NCBI GenBank assembly: GCA_010279815.1 | Contig: QEOQ01000344.1 | Location: 667,458 to 731,457 of the forward strand | Direction of reading: 5' to 3' | DNA length: 64,000 bases | Origin: Brachionus plicatilis | Taxonomy: Eukaryota; Rotifera; Eurotatoria; Ploima; Brachionidae | Shown here: positions 1 to 10,290 of the stretch, piece by piece | Layout: every line of letters begins with the position of its first letter | How positions within the stretch are numbered: position 1 is the first letter of the stretch | Notes under the pieces: model-generated | The model's input: only the letters and a program-made list of their open reading frames with translations | What the model was told of the DNA's origin: nothing | The model's database searches: none | Program-made: the position numbers and the translations under genes

Positions 1-1238
1 ATTTAATTTTCCAAAATTATTTGTTGATTTCCATTAGAGTAGAAGACAAAAAATTTCATTAGTCTTGAGAGTCAAAACGGAAAAAATTCAAACAATGACC
101 AGGAATATGAAAACTTTTTATTTTTTAATTAGGAGAAGCATAATAGTTCAAATATTAAAAGAAATTTTTTCAATAAAATATTAAATGATTTTTTCTTTAA
201 ATTTTGACAGTTTTCAAAATAAAATCTTTTTAAAAATACAAAAAATAAAACAAACAATCTCAAGAAACTGAACAAACTGAACAAAATGATTAAAAAGAGA
301 TATGAATTTAAATTAAATCTATTTAAAAAAAAAATTAAAAAAATCTCAACCTTCAGTTTGTCGGGTTGTATTCAGATCGTGAATACATAAAAAAAATTGG
401 ATAATTTTTTATTATTTTGTTAAAAATTTGAAAAGTTAAAAATAAGAAGATTTTGATTTATTTTAATTGCTATATATTCAGATGCCTTACAAGGATCTTA
501 TTTATCTAATTTTTGAGATCTAAATGCGCACAAAGCCAATGACTGGAAAGACTTAAAACTACCATTTTATATATTTAAATGCTTGGAATATTTGAATTTA
601 AAACTTTAAAATACTTATTAGAATATTTGAAAATACTTATTTTATTCATAAAAAAGACATTTTTGAGAACAAATAAAAACAAATTTTCTATTAAAAATGT
701 TATTCCTAAATCAAATTAATAATTTACTTTATTTAAATAGTTCTTTTTAAAGCATTAAATTTCAAATAAAAAAAGAAGATACTCAGGGACACAAAAATAT
801 ATTTTTTTTAACAAAAAAAATGTTAAAAATTGAAATCTTTTATTTAGTAGCAAATAGCTTTAATAGGTTAATTTTGGAAAATTTAGATTGATATAAGTTT
901 TTCATCTTTATCTATTAAAAATAAAATTTTAATTTTTAATTTTCATTAGCATAAATTTTATTTTTCTAATGAAAAAATCAAACAGTCATTGAATAAATGC
1001 TCAATTTTTAAGAAACAAAATTTTAATCTATTTAATTTACTAAGTCAAATTAATAAAATTTTTTATGGATAAAAAAATTTCCTCCCCCGCCAAAGGATTT
1101 AAGACTAGACGCAAAAATTTTACACAATCATGAATAGACTGCATTTTTTAGATCTAGATATATAGTCATTTCCATTCTTGAAATATTTTATTTTCAAAAT
1201 TTTTTTAAAATGTTAAAAAAAAATTAACATCTGACGCC
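1..1238. other. AT-rich intergenic stretch, nothing recognised
   Basis: Very AT-rich sequence with long A and T runs and no supportable reading frame, RNA gene or repeat that I could recognise. Its right end presumably includes the promoter of the RING gene that starts at 1239, but I see no clear core promoter element among the many AT runs. Confidence 0.5.
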
Positions 1239-2702
1239 ATGGATATAATAAACAACAAAAATCTAGGTAGCTTAACTGAATAAAAAAATGACTCTAGACT
1301 CTACCCTTGAATAGATTGCTGCCTGATTGTGCCCAATAAATCAGAAAAACACCGCGGATATGTCGAACTTTTGTTCGAAAGCAACAAAAGGACAGGAGGT
1401 GATGAAATAGACGATTTAATTTATGACGCAATTCTGAAGCAATTCATAATTATTTTCAAAAATCAAAAAAGTAAATAAATTATTTTCAAAAAATTTTATT
1501 TAGTTTTTTCTTTTTTTTTAGCAACCGATGGTGTTTTAGCTTTTGGTGATGTAAATTTTCAAAATGAACTTTACAAAGCATTTAGAGTCGACAGAAAAAA
1601 GTTTATTTTAGAAAATATAGATTCCAATTTGCAGAATGACGTAATAAATTTGTATATTGATTATCTTCTTGAAGCCATTGGAAAGGCCGAATTCCAAATA
1701 CAGCACATTAAGACTGGTTTTGTGCTGATTGAATGCAGCCAAGCAATTGATTTTGACTCTTTGAACAAAAAATTCTCCGATCACAATACACTGCAGAAAA
1801 AGACAATAAAATTTCATTTTGTCCCTGAGCTTGACAAAGACTTGAACGTCTTAAGCAGGGTGGACACAGTAAAATATTTTTCAAGTATACTTAGCTGTAG
1901 TTCTGAACTTCATTGCACCATTAGTGAAAACCAAGCTGTCAACTTTGCTGAAAATGATTCCGTACAGGAAACTTTGAATGCTAGTGAATTTTTTTATAAG
2001 GAAAAAATAAAAAATTTGGAACATAAGCTTTTATTATACAAAAATTTGAACCAAAGTTTAAATCAAATGAATTTTCTTGGTGATCAGGCAAGCGATTCCA
2101 ATAGCACAGGTTCATTTTTATCTGTGGACAATAATTGGGCGCTTAGTTCATCGTGTTTAAGAGAGCCAAACTTGGTACCCAAAGAGTGTAAATTACTTTA
2201 TCAGGACAATGGTGACAAAGCTTGCAAGACTTCGAAATTGGAATCAGATTTGGTACAAAATCGATGTGACAAGAAAAAAATGATTAAAAATTTTCAAAAA
2301 TTTTTAATTGGAGATAACAAAAATGACGGAGAAACAGATAAAAAAGTTGACTCGAACTCGACAAGCAAAATTTCGAATAGAACCACTCAGTGTACATTTT
2401 TGCCATTAAGATCCAAATGTAATCCTTTGGCACAGAGATTTCCAGTTATCAAATACCAGAGACCAAATTGTAAAAGCTATTTCAAGCCGGAAGAAGAAAC
2501 AGGAGAAAATTCAGATTTAGAGACTTGTTTAAATTTAAATATAAAATGTTCAATTTGTTTAGAAGACTTACTTCCAAATGAAAATGTAAGAATTTTAAGC
2601 TGTTTTCATCAATTTCATGTCAAATGCATCGATACATGGCTAGCTCAAAAATCAACTTGTCCAACTTGTAAACTTGACCTAATCATTTCTTCAAACGAAT
2701 AA
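1239..2702 (+). CDS. PARP14-type RRM repeats plus C-terminal RING-H2 finger (probable E3 ubiquitin ligase)
   Basis: Three exons: 1239-1266, 1315-1470, 1522-2702. The introns are only 48 and 51 nt with GT-AG ends, and phases close to give 454 aa. The ATG at 1239 is chosen because an in-frame stop lies just upstream of exon 2 and the first exon supplies the correct phase. Residues about 10-95 resemble the RRM-like modules of PARP10/PARP14/DTX3L (VELLFES followed by a basic RTGGDEI turn), and a second such module (FILENI, then FVLIECS) covers about 96-180. The middle is Ser/Asn/Lys-rich and unassigned. The C-terminus is a textbook RING-H2: C404-x2-C407-x14-C422-x-H424-x2-H427-x2-C430-x10-C441-x2-C444. 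RING-H2 proteins recruit E2 enzymes for ubiquitin transfer. No PARP catalytic, macro or Deltex C-terminal domain is present. The RING call is firm; the RRM relationship is by pattern only. Confidence 0.8.
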
Positions 2703-2723
2703 AAAAATTATTTTTTTTAAAAT

Positions 2724-2843
2724 TTATTCTTTTTTTTTTGTTTTCTTTGGCCAAATTAAATAGGCTACAAATAATAGCATTAAACAGAATACAATTATTA
2801 AAGTATTCTCAATGTTTCTGCTCCAAATACCTTTCAAGAACAT
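2724..2843 (-). CDS. 39-aa single-pass membrane micropeptide (candidate)
   Basis: A short ATG-to-TAA frame convergent with the RING gene, ending 21 bases from that gene's stop. The 39 residues form a polar N-terminus (MFLKGIWSRNIENT), a roughly 18-residue hydrophobic segment (LIIVFCLMLLFVAYLIW), and a strongly basic tail (PKKTKKKE), the expected layout of a small single-span membrane protein with a cytosolic basic tail. Such an uninterrupted hydrophobic helix bounded by charge is unusual in this A/T-homopolymer background. I do not recognise the family; size and layout resemble small regulatory membrane peptides in general. It could also be the last exon of a longer gene, because no upstream exon was searched exhaustively, or the frame could be fortuitous. 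Confidence 0.4.
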   Translation of the reverse strand: MFLKGIWSRNIENTLIIVFCLMLLFVAYLIWPKKTKKKE

Positions 2844-3033
2844 ATTAATTTTTTTTTAAAAGATTTTTTATTTTTACTCAAATGCCTTACAAAAGAAGAC
2901 AATTAAAATGAATAGGACAATTGAATATTAAATTTTAAATATAAATTCAAATTGAAAAATTTCCCAAATGAATAATTAATTTTCTGGTTTTTTTTTCCGA
3001 TTTTTTTTGTCATAAGTAACAACTTGATATCTA

Positions 3034-3564
3034 GGCAAATTGAAGTTCAAGATCAAAATATAAATTGTAATATATTTTTTTATAATAGAGAAAAAATAAT
3101 TTTTTTCAAAAACAATTACTTGACATGTCATGTCAAGTTTATTTTCATATTTATAATTTTAGTATGTCCTTTTTTATTGAACTTTAATAGGTTTAAATAT
3201 TTTAATTGATTTTAATGAAAACTTACTTTTAAAGACAAAAAAATTAAGTGTTTTAAAATTTAAAATTTATTGAAGTAGAAAAATAAAATTAATTCAGTTT
3301 GAATGAATGGATATAAAAGTTATAAATTTGAATTTGTGTATTTACTTAACCTGAATTATTAAAATTATTGATTTTTTTTGTTAAATAAATTAGAGATCAA
3401 TCATTTTGATGTTAATTTGGTAATGAACCATTATTAGACATAACATGTCTAGTAATGTTTAGTATTTATTTCTTAAAAATTATTAAAATCATTAGATTAA
3501 TTAAGTTTAAAAATTTTTAATGATCGTTTTGATCTTAAAATTTGATCTGAAACTTCAATTTGCC
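3034..3564. mobile_element. MITE family A, copy 1 (imperfect palindrome)
   Basis: The ends are inverted copies of about 24 bases (GGCAAATTGAAGTTC at left; reverse complement GGCAAATTGAAGTTT at right). A second inverted pair lies inside (a TGACATGTCATGTCA palindrome near 3121 against AGACATAACATGTCT near 3436). The same terminal sequence bounds elements at 16632-17147 and 62109-62463. No coding capacity. A non-autonomous DNA transposon is the simplest reading; no convincing target duplication was found. Confidence 0.55.
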
Positions 3565-4290
3565 GAAATCTAGTATCTCAAATGGCATGTTCAAATTAAT
3601 TAAAAAAGGTTATTTAATTAAATTTAGACTATTTAATTTAAATAATAAAAGATAAAAATTTGGGAAATTAGAGCAAAAAAAATAAAAATGTTAATTCTTA
3701 AATTATTGAAATTTTCAATTTTAATTTTTTTCGTTATTTATTCACAGTCCAAATTCTTTTTTTTTCATATCAACTACATAAAGTAAATTTAAAATTCAAA
3801 TGAAGCTTATTGGATCAAGGCATTACAGTAAAAATATAAAATAATTTTAAAATTTTTAACTAAATATTAAAAAAATACCTAATTGATTCGGTTTAAAATT
3901 TGAGATTTTCTTAAAGGATGAAATTAAATTTGAAATCTAAATTAGAATTAAAAATACTATTTCTAGGAGATTTTGAATCCAAGTCCATTCATTATATCCA
4001 CAACCTTGACAAAAATTTATTTCAATATTTTCAAACATTTTTTACTAATAATAAAATAAATTTGTTCTTGCATTTGTTCATTAAGCAACAATTTAACAAA
4101 GATTTAAGTTAACAAAATTATAAGTCAGGAAATAAATATTAAAGGACCTCGTTCAAGGCATCAATACAGAAAAGTTATTTAAAGAATTTTTAATTCTTAA
4201 TGTAAAAAAAATGTAGAAAAATTTTATCTGGTATTGTGAAATTCAAATATATTTAATAAAAAATATTGTAAAAAAAACTGCAACATAGAG
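3565..4290. other. AT-rich intergenic stretch, nothing recognised
   Basis: AT-rich sequence between two inverted-repeat elements. A 64-codon frame at 3918-4112 has biased A/T composition and no recognisable motif; I do not support it as a gene. Confidence 0.4.
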
Positions 4291-4532
4291 CAACATACTT
4301 ATCGTAAATATTTGTTTTTTAAAGTCGCACAAAAAGTCCATTTGGTTTTGGCGCCTTAAAAAAAATTTTTTTCGACTTACTCAAAAATCAAAATTGAAAA
4401 TTTCGTCATTAAGTTGGCTTCCAGTTGCACCTTTGTTATCTTAAGCTTTGAAAAATTCAATTTAGTTTAGGCCTCAAAACTAAATTCTTGGGCATTTAGT
4501 GCGACGTTAAAAACAAATATTTACTGTACTTG
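4291..4532. mobile_element. Short terminal-inverted-repeat element (MITE-like)
   Basis: The left end (TATCGTAAATATTTGTTTTT, then AAGTCGCAC) is matched in inverted orientation by the right end (GTGCGACGTTAAAAACAAATA, then TTTACTG). The interior is slightly richer in GC and has no reading frame. About 240 bp, consistent with a small non-autonomous DNA transposon. Family not recognised. Confidence 0.45.
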
Positions 4533-4917
4533 TAATTTTTCAATTTTTCTAATATCAATAAAGCATCAATAAGATAATTGATTAAATTAAATTAAAAAAA
4601 AGAAAATATAGATTAATTCTAGTTAAAAAATATACGCAAAATATTAATTGATACTAGATAAAATGATGAATCTACTAGATAAAAAAGATTATTTTTACTA
4701 TATAATCAATTTATTCACTAGATAAAAAAATTAACTCCTATAAAAAAAAAATAATCAATAGAAATAAAGAGAATTTACTATATAAAATAATTAATTGATA
4801 TAAATTTAGATTAATTCATCAGATAAAATTGACACTAGATAATACAATTTTGAACTCGAGTTTCTAATTAAATAATTAATTTACATTTAATTAAATTGGT
4901 AATAGCTTTCTTAAATA

Positions 4918-5040
4918 ACTTACTCTAAATTTAAAAGTTTTTTAAACTGTGTTAATTATTTTATTTTATCTTATTTTATTATTTTTTTTTATCTGAAGGA
5001 GCGTATGCTCGAACAGAAAACAAATAAATAAACAAATAAC
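4918..5040 (+). repeat. Dispersed repeat with hairpin end (retroelement 3' tail type), copy 1
   Basis: About 120 bases that recur in inverse orientation at 10690-10800. The shared core, CTGAAGGAGC then TATGCTCGAACAG, contains a short perfect hairpin (GAGC-GTAT-GCTC) followed by an A-rich AAATAAATAA tail. Hairpin plus simple tail is typical of 3' ends of non-LTR retroelements, so this is probably a 5'-truncated copy. Confidence 0.5.
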
Positions 5041-5063
5041 GTGGAATCTATATTTAACTAAAA

Positions 5064-5273
5064 ATGACCCAAAATGAATCTTTTTCATCTTATAGTAGCG
5101 ATGATTCAGATTTAAGCACCGAGGCTACTACCACCGAGACTTACGAGATAGTACCAAGGGAAAATCTACAAGCAACACAACCTTGTACTTCAAATCAAGC
5201 TCAAGCTCAAGTTGAAAATCAAAATGCCCAAAGAAAAAAATGCCGACGAAAACGTGCAAGTAATTTAAAGTAA
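5064..5273 (+). CDS. Small frame inside a terminal-inverted-repeat element: acidic/Ser-rich start, basic C-terminus
   Basis: A 69-codon frame from ATG at 5064. The N-terminal half is Ser/Asp/Glu/Thr-rich (FSSYSSDDSDLSTEATTTE) and the C-terminus is basic (RKKCRRKRASNLK). Codon use is less A/T-skewed than the surroundings, suggesting real coding origin. It sits between the inverted arms at 4639-5498 and directly after a retroelement-like tail, so it may be a leftover of a transposon protein rather than a host gene. Function unknown. Confidence 0.35.
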   Translation: MTQNESFSSYSSDDSDLSTEATTTETYEIVPRENLQATQPCTSNQAQAQVENQNAQRKKCRRKRASNLK

Positions 5274-5498
5274 AAGAAGAAGAATTAATTAGCCTTAATT
5301 TAATTAAATTTTATTTGCTATTTTTTTCATTTTTTTATCTTGTGTTTTTATTTTTTATCTAATGAAATATCTAAATAAATAGTCGCTTATCTTTTTATCT
5401 AGTGTTTTAATAAAATATCTAGTAAAATTCATCTGTTTTATCTATTTTTTTATTATCTAGTAAAATTCATCATTTTAGCTAGTTCAATTAATTATATG

Positions 5499-5940
5499 CC
5501 AAAAATATATACTAAAGTATGTTGCATTAAATTATAGTATTCAAACAATAATTTAAATTCTTTAAAAAACATAATTTTTGAATTATTATTTTCAAATTAA
5601 ATTTTTAAAGTTGAATTTGTTATACTTAAAAAAATACGAAATAATAAATTATCTATAAAATTAATACAATTAAACTTAATTTTTCTAAAAATGAAACTAA
5701 TTTTCAGATTTTAAAATTAAAATTCTTAAATTTTTTATCACAATTTAACTCAGTTTCTCCTTCAAGTATTCTGTGATAACAAAACCTGGAGTGAATGAAT
5801 TTTTATTGAAATTAAAGAAAAATTAAGCTTAAAACAACTAAAGAATAAATTAAATAAGTTTATTAAAATTAACTTCTCAACTCTTATTTTGACCTAAAAA
5901 TTTAAACAGGATTTCTTTTTTCAGTACTTTTCTATGTGTT
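5499..5940. other. AT-rich stretch, nothing recognised
   Basis: No supportable gene or repeat boundary seen in this stretch. Confidence 0.4.
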
Positions 5941-6030
5941 ATGTGCAATGAGCTACCATAGGTGACCTCCCAGTGGGTCACCTCCGCAAGCTAGTCTTGC
6001 TGTAGCTTATATATATTATTATTATTTTTA
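5941..6030 (+). repeat. GC-containing retroelement-like 3' tail: two hairpins then (ATT)n
   Basis: An isolated moderately GC-rich block in AT-rich DNA. It contains GGTGACC at 5961-5967 pairing with GGTCACC at 5976-5982, then GCAAG-CTAGT-CTTGC at 5986-6000, followed by an ATT microsatellite (about 6014-6030). The structure matches the other hairpin-plus-microsatellite tails in the window and is typical of truncated non-LTR retrotransposon 3' ends. Confidence 0.5.
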
Positions 6031-6575
6031 TTAAGATAAAATAAATAAATAGTTTTTCAAGTTAATAAGTTTAAAAAAGGAAAAGAAATTATAATAAAAA
6101 TAAATAATTTTTGTTTGTTTGCCTTTTTAATTAATCAAGATCTCAAAATTATTAGAATTTTTTTTGAGTAAAATTTGTCAATAAAATAGTTGTGCTAAAG
6201 TTTATTTAAATTTTAACTTTCAGTATTAAATTACAGAATTCAAACGAAGATTTTTCATTTTTCTAAATATAAAATTTTTGAATTATTTTTTTCAAGCTAA
6301 ATTTTGAAGTTGAATATGATATAATTAAAACAAAATACAAAAGAATAAATTTTCTTTAGAGTTAAACAAATTAAACTTAATTTTTAAAAAAATTTAACTA
6401 ATTTTCTCAATAAGAGTGTTTTTTTCCTTTTTAATTTTGAGTTCTTTTAAAAATATGTCTTGTATCTTTTAATTAAAAAAAACTAGGGATTTGGGTGCCT
6501 CAAAATTAATAAAATTAAACTTTAAAAAAAAATATTTATTAAGTTGAGAATATTCACAAAATTTTTTTTTTCAAA
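6031..6575. other. AT-rich stretch, nothing recognised
   Basis: No gene or clear repeat recognised. It forms the 3' flank of the minus-strand cysteine-rich peptide gene. Confidence 0.4.
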
Positions 6576-6968
6576 TTATAAACATTTTCGCGTACACAGG
6601 TCTTTTCCAAACGTACTCCATTTTGTGCATCTACAAAACTTGCTACAACATTCAGAATGGCGTCTACAGGGATCAGAATTTAAGCGGCACGCATGCTCGC
6701 TTTTTACATCTATGATATTTCCGTAAACTTGTTCCAAATACGTAGGCCACCAGCCGAAAGACCAGTGGTGTGGATTTATGAGTGGTTGATTGAAATATTC
6801 GCCATTCCAATTGATGGTCAAATCGTCGATTGGTAATACTTTAAGTTGTTAAATTTAAAAAAAAAAAAAATTTTTAATAATACATTTTATCATACCATCT
6901 CTCCAGTCAGTTCTGACTTGTTTGCTCAGAACACAAATCAGAGTTATTTTGATCAAGATTTTATGCAT
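6576..6968 (-). CDS. Secreted small 8-cysteine peptide precursor (cystine-knot-like spacing)
   Basis: Two exons: 6968-6896 and 6838-6576, with a 57-nt GT-AG intron; phases join to 111 aa. Exon 1 begins with an ATG followed by a short basic stretch and a hydrophobic core, a plausible secretion signal over about the first 20 residues. A Trp/Asn/His-containing middle precedes a C-terminal Cys-rich domain with C75, C82, C88, C89, C93, C95, C106 and C110, that is C-x6-C-x5-CC-x3-C-x-C-x10-C-x3-C. This spacing is close to inhibitor-cystine-knot peptides, a fold used by ion-channel toxins, protease inhibitors and harmless regulators alike, so activity cannot be inferred. The gene is intact as modelled. 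Family assignment is inference; the secreted Cys-rich nature is what the sequence shows. Confidence 0.6.
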
Positions 6969-7934
6969 CTCAGGATCTAAATCGTTTTTAAATAAATACA
7001 CTATAACAAAAATAATCTTTTCATTTAATAAATAATTTTAAAAAATAGCTCAAAATTATAAACTGTAGTATTGATCATATCAATTATAACATTTTAAAAA
7101 TTTATTAACAAAACGGTTCCCAAGAGTAGTGGAAAAATTAATCAGCTTAAATAAAAAATTATTGAGATTTATGGAGTCTGACCAAGATAGAAGGTCTCGA
7201 ATTGAAACCTTCAACTACGGTTTATGATTTTGGGCCACAATAATAATTAATTCAAATATGTAAATGAAGAATATTTCACTCAAAGGTCAATATTTTTTTG
7301 CATTTTTTTGGTTGTAAAATGCTCTGTCATCATTTTTAAATAAAAAAATTTTTTTATGATTGACATTTGATCTACATTATTGAACTAAATTTTAAAAAAT
7401 TCTTTAGAAAATGTTTTAATTTTTGTCTAATTAAAACAAATGATCAAAATAAGACAATTTATTTTGTCCTGTTTAAAATAACATGGCTTAAACTTATATT
7501 GATCTGTCCTACACGAAAAAAATATAATAAATTAACTCTATGTATTATTTTTTTTATAAAGCATAATTTTTTTAAAAAAAATAATTATTTCAATTAGAAC
7601 ATTAAAGACAAAAATTTTTATTTAATTTTATTTTTTGAAAAAAATTCAAAATTAAATATATAAACAAGCTTAGAAAAATAATAATAAATCAAATAAGCCG
7701 CTAACAATATTTTACCAAGTACAAAAAAATAATTTAGAAATACCAAATATGTTTTAGTCGTACTTAATTAAATTTTATTGTACCAAAAAATGTTTTAGTC
7801 AGTTTTATTGGAAAAAAATGTAATTTTTGACGTTTTATAAAATTTTATTTGATTTTAAAATAGAAATACTTAGATCTAATAAAAATAAAATTAAATAAAA
7901 AAAATAAAAAATAAACAAATTTCATTCTTTTTAG
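6969..7934. other. AT-rich stretch, nothing recognised
   Basis: Contains the presumed upstream region of the minus-strand cysteine-rich gene and possibly an unseen 5' exon for the orphan exon at 7935. A 76-codon frame at 7367-7597 is A/T-driven low complexity and is not supported. Confidence 0.35.
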
Positions 7935-8101
7935 CCAATCGAGCTGATCTCAAAACAAAAGTTGTCTTTTTTGACAGATTAAGACTATACGACATGAGCA
8001 AGCTCTTTAAATGTAACAAAAACATCAATCAAATAAACTGTCACTGTCCGGTTAAAGAGGCTCCAGTTGGGACTGACTTTTTTTATCGAAAATTAATATA
8101 G
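7935..8101 (+). CDS. Orphan terminal exon, Cys-containing, unknown gene
   Basis: Starts after a good acceptor (CATTCTTTTTAG) and stays open for 54 codons to TAG at 8099. The encoded tail has mixed composition (KVVFFDRLRLYDMSKLFKC, later NCHCPVKEAPVGTDFF) quite unlike the surrounding A/T-rich DNA, so it was probably coding. It enters in phase with one base needed from an upstream exon, which I could not identify between 7000 and 7900. It may be a genuine last exon of a small gene or a fragment of a dead one. The three cysteines are suggestive of a secreted product but prove nothing. Confidence 0.35.
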
Positions 8102-8513
8102 AAAAATTACAAAGAAAAAATTGATCAATTAACAAAAAAAAAATTCAATAAAATTAGTGATGAAATCGTTTTTTGGACACAAATTGAAACTTGAATAAAT
8201 AAAAAATTTGAAAAGACCATTGATAAAGCAGTATATTCGAATACAATCTTGAATATAAGATAAATTTGGAATTATATTTGATATATTTTCATTTTTGAAA
8301 TTAAATTCGAAAACTATTCTTTTTTAAATTAAAATTCGAACTCAATTTTAATTTAAAAAACAACTTGAATTTTAGATAAATTCAATTAATTATTTAAAAG
8401 TTTTAAAATTTGAATAGAATATTTGAAAAATTAAGAATTTTAAAATTTAGTTTCTTGTACTCTTGTAGCGTTGGCTAAATCAGAACAGCTATTTTTTAGT
8501 ACCTGGTAAGATG
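8102..8513. other. AT-rich stretch with TATTCGAATA-type motifs
   Basis: Rich in ATTCGAA-type words; similar words in opposite orientation occur at about 8990-9105, on the far side of the MITE at 8522-8864, suggesting an older inverted-repeat element (about 8215-9105) into which the MITE inserted. Boundaries cannot be fixed by eye. Confidence 0.3.
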
Positions 8514-8521
8514 GATGGGAC

Positions 8522-8864
8522 CAGAGTTGTTTAAAAGTCTCAAAAAAAAGTCCAGACTTTTTTTTTCAAAGTCCAAGTCCGGACTTTAAAATTTTGTTTA
8601 AAAAAAAAAGTCTAAGTCCAGAATTTTTTTTTCAAATTTGCTAGATCAGGCCTCATATAAAATAATTTATATACCCTTGGGTTGTCTAATGCAATCGATT
8701 TGCCATAAATCAGAATTTTGTTGCAATTTTAGCATAAATTTCTTCTTCAGTATTCAAAATTTTAAAGCCTGGACTTGAACTTTTGAATGAAAATTTAAAA
8801 AAAAATTAAAGTCTTTGGTCGGACTTGGACTTGACTTGAGACTTGTGACTTTTAAACAACTCTG
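8522..8864. mobile_element. hAT-like MITE (family B) with perfect 8-bp target duplication
   Basis: Terminal inverted repeats CAGAGTTGTTTAAAAGTC and GACTTTTAAACAACTCTG are perfect over 18 bases. The element is flanked by identical 8-bp copies GATGGGAC (8514-8521 and 8865-8872). An 8-bp duplication and CAGAG-type ends fit the hAT superfamily. The interior is made of alternating AAGTC/GACTT words and has no gene. The perfect duplication implies a fairly recent insertion. Confidence 0.85.
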
Positions 8865-9209
8865 GATGGGACTATTGTAATCCAGAAAATATTAGAATAT
8901 TAGAAGATTTTTGTTATTCAGTTTTTGATCCAAAAATTTTATATTTTTAAATTTTAATTCGAATAATTTTAGAAATTCAATTTTTTATTTAAATAAATTA
9001 ATTTTCAAGTATATTATTCAAAAATTAAACTCAAACCTAATTTTCATTCGAAATGCTCCTTATTTGAATATCGGTTCAAATATGCATATTCGATTTCATC
9101 AATAAATAAAATACTAGTTAATTAATTAAACTTATTTTCTATCCATTCTAATCGATACCATTCTCTAAAAAAATATCTAAACTAATTGTGTTTTAGATTG
9201 AAAATGAAA

Positions 9210-9430
9210 ATAATTCAATCATATCTTTTTTGATTTCTGATTTATTTCTTGCAAACACTCTCCCGGCTTTCATCTGTTCACTATGACAATCTTTTAAATT
9301 TTGTTCTTTTAACAAATGATGCACTAATCTGTTAAAATTTGGATGATCAACAATATCCTGAGCAAGAGCCTTGTGCCATGATTCCAGACTGTTATTAGAC
9401 CGTGGAAGTTTACACTCAATTTTTCTTCTT
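9210..9430 (-). pseudogene. MULE-type transposase C-terminal remnant
   Basis: Read on the minus strand, about 70 codons are open and show the hallmark of Mutator-like transposases (often found with FLYWCH fingers): LPRSNNSLESWHKAL, followed by HPNFNRLVHHLLKEQ. The frame is lost on both sides and no inverted ends are evident, so this is a degenerate fragment. It differs from the MULE remnant at 22775-23170 and so represents a second lineage. Confidence 0.65.
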
Positions 9431-9692
9431 AATTCTTGATTTCAAAATTCTTAAAAAATTATTTAGCTTTCAAAAATTTGACTATTTGGCTTAAAAATAA
9501 AACAAAAGTCTACAATAGTAAAATTTTCTATGAATGAAATTTCTGTGTAAATTTTTCGACCAAAAATTTAGATTTTCGATAAAACGTGATAGTGCCGCTC
9601 CAGTTAATTCCGGAATCATGGAATCATGTCCAGCTGGTGAAAGTAAGGGTCCGAAGCACTGACAATTTGTTAGAAATTTTACTAAAATTTGT

Positions 9693-9924
9693 CTTTTTTA
9701 AGTTCATTTTTTGGAAATGTCCTTTTTAAGTTCCTTTTTTGGAAAGGCCTTTTTAAGGTCCTTTTTGGAAAGGGCTTTTTAAGGTCCTTTTTTGGGAATG
9801 TCCTTTTTAAGGACCATTTTTGAAAAGGTTTTCTTAAGGACCTTTTTGGAAAGGGCTTTTTAAGGACCTTTTTTGGGAATGTCCTTTTTAAGGTTCTTTT
9901 TTGGAAAGGTCTTTTTAAGGTCCT
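9693..9924. repeat. Tandem repeat, unit about 27 bp, about 8.5 copies
   Basis: Degenerate repetition of a TTTTTAAGGTCC-TTTTTTGGAAAGGTCC unit of 26-28 bases. The units mix GGTCC and GGACC variants, so the array is partly self-complementary. Non-coding minisatellite. Confidence 0.8.
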
Positions 9925-10290
9925 TAAAAATTCACGTAAGATTAAAATAATGGAAAATTTCGTAATTTAGCCGATTCTGGACCTTTTATAAAAGCACTGT
10001 AATTTAAAGAGAAATTTTCTTAATTCAGAGTCAATTAAGAGAAAAAGATTAAAGTGAGTTTTAACACTTTTAACTTAATAAAGATTTTAAAATAATTAAG
10101 CGTTTTCCTTTGTAACTTTAATTTAATCATGAACAAAAAGTAAAAATTTAATAGATTTTTAAAAATAATATAACAGTGGATTCTCGATTATCGAGACTTT
10201 TTCAATTTCAAATAAAAGTCTTGAAAATTTTTATATAAAAATATTATTTTAAAAAAATACAAAATTTAAAGTATATTATACAAATTAATA

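Larger units (their letters stand above)
4639..5498. mobile_element. Element with long inverted ends built from ACTAGATAAAA repeats
   Basis: Both ends carry many copies of an ACTAGATAAAA-type motif in opposite orientation. The outermost 40 or so bases match as inverted repeats (left ATACTAGATAAAATGATGAA; right reverse complement AACTAGCTAAAATGATGAA). The arms enclose a small reading frame (5064-5273) and a dispersed repeat (4918-5040). I read it as a DNA transposon or foldback-like element of unknown family. Confidence 0.45.
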
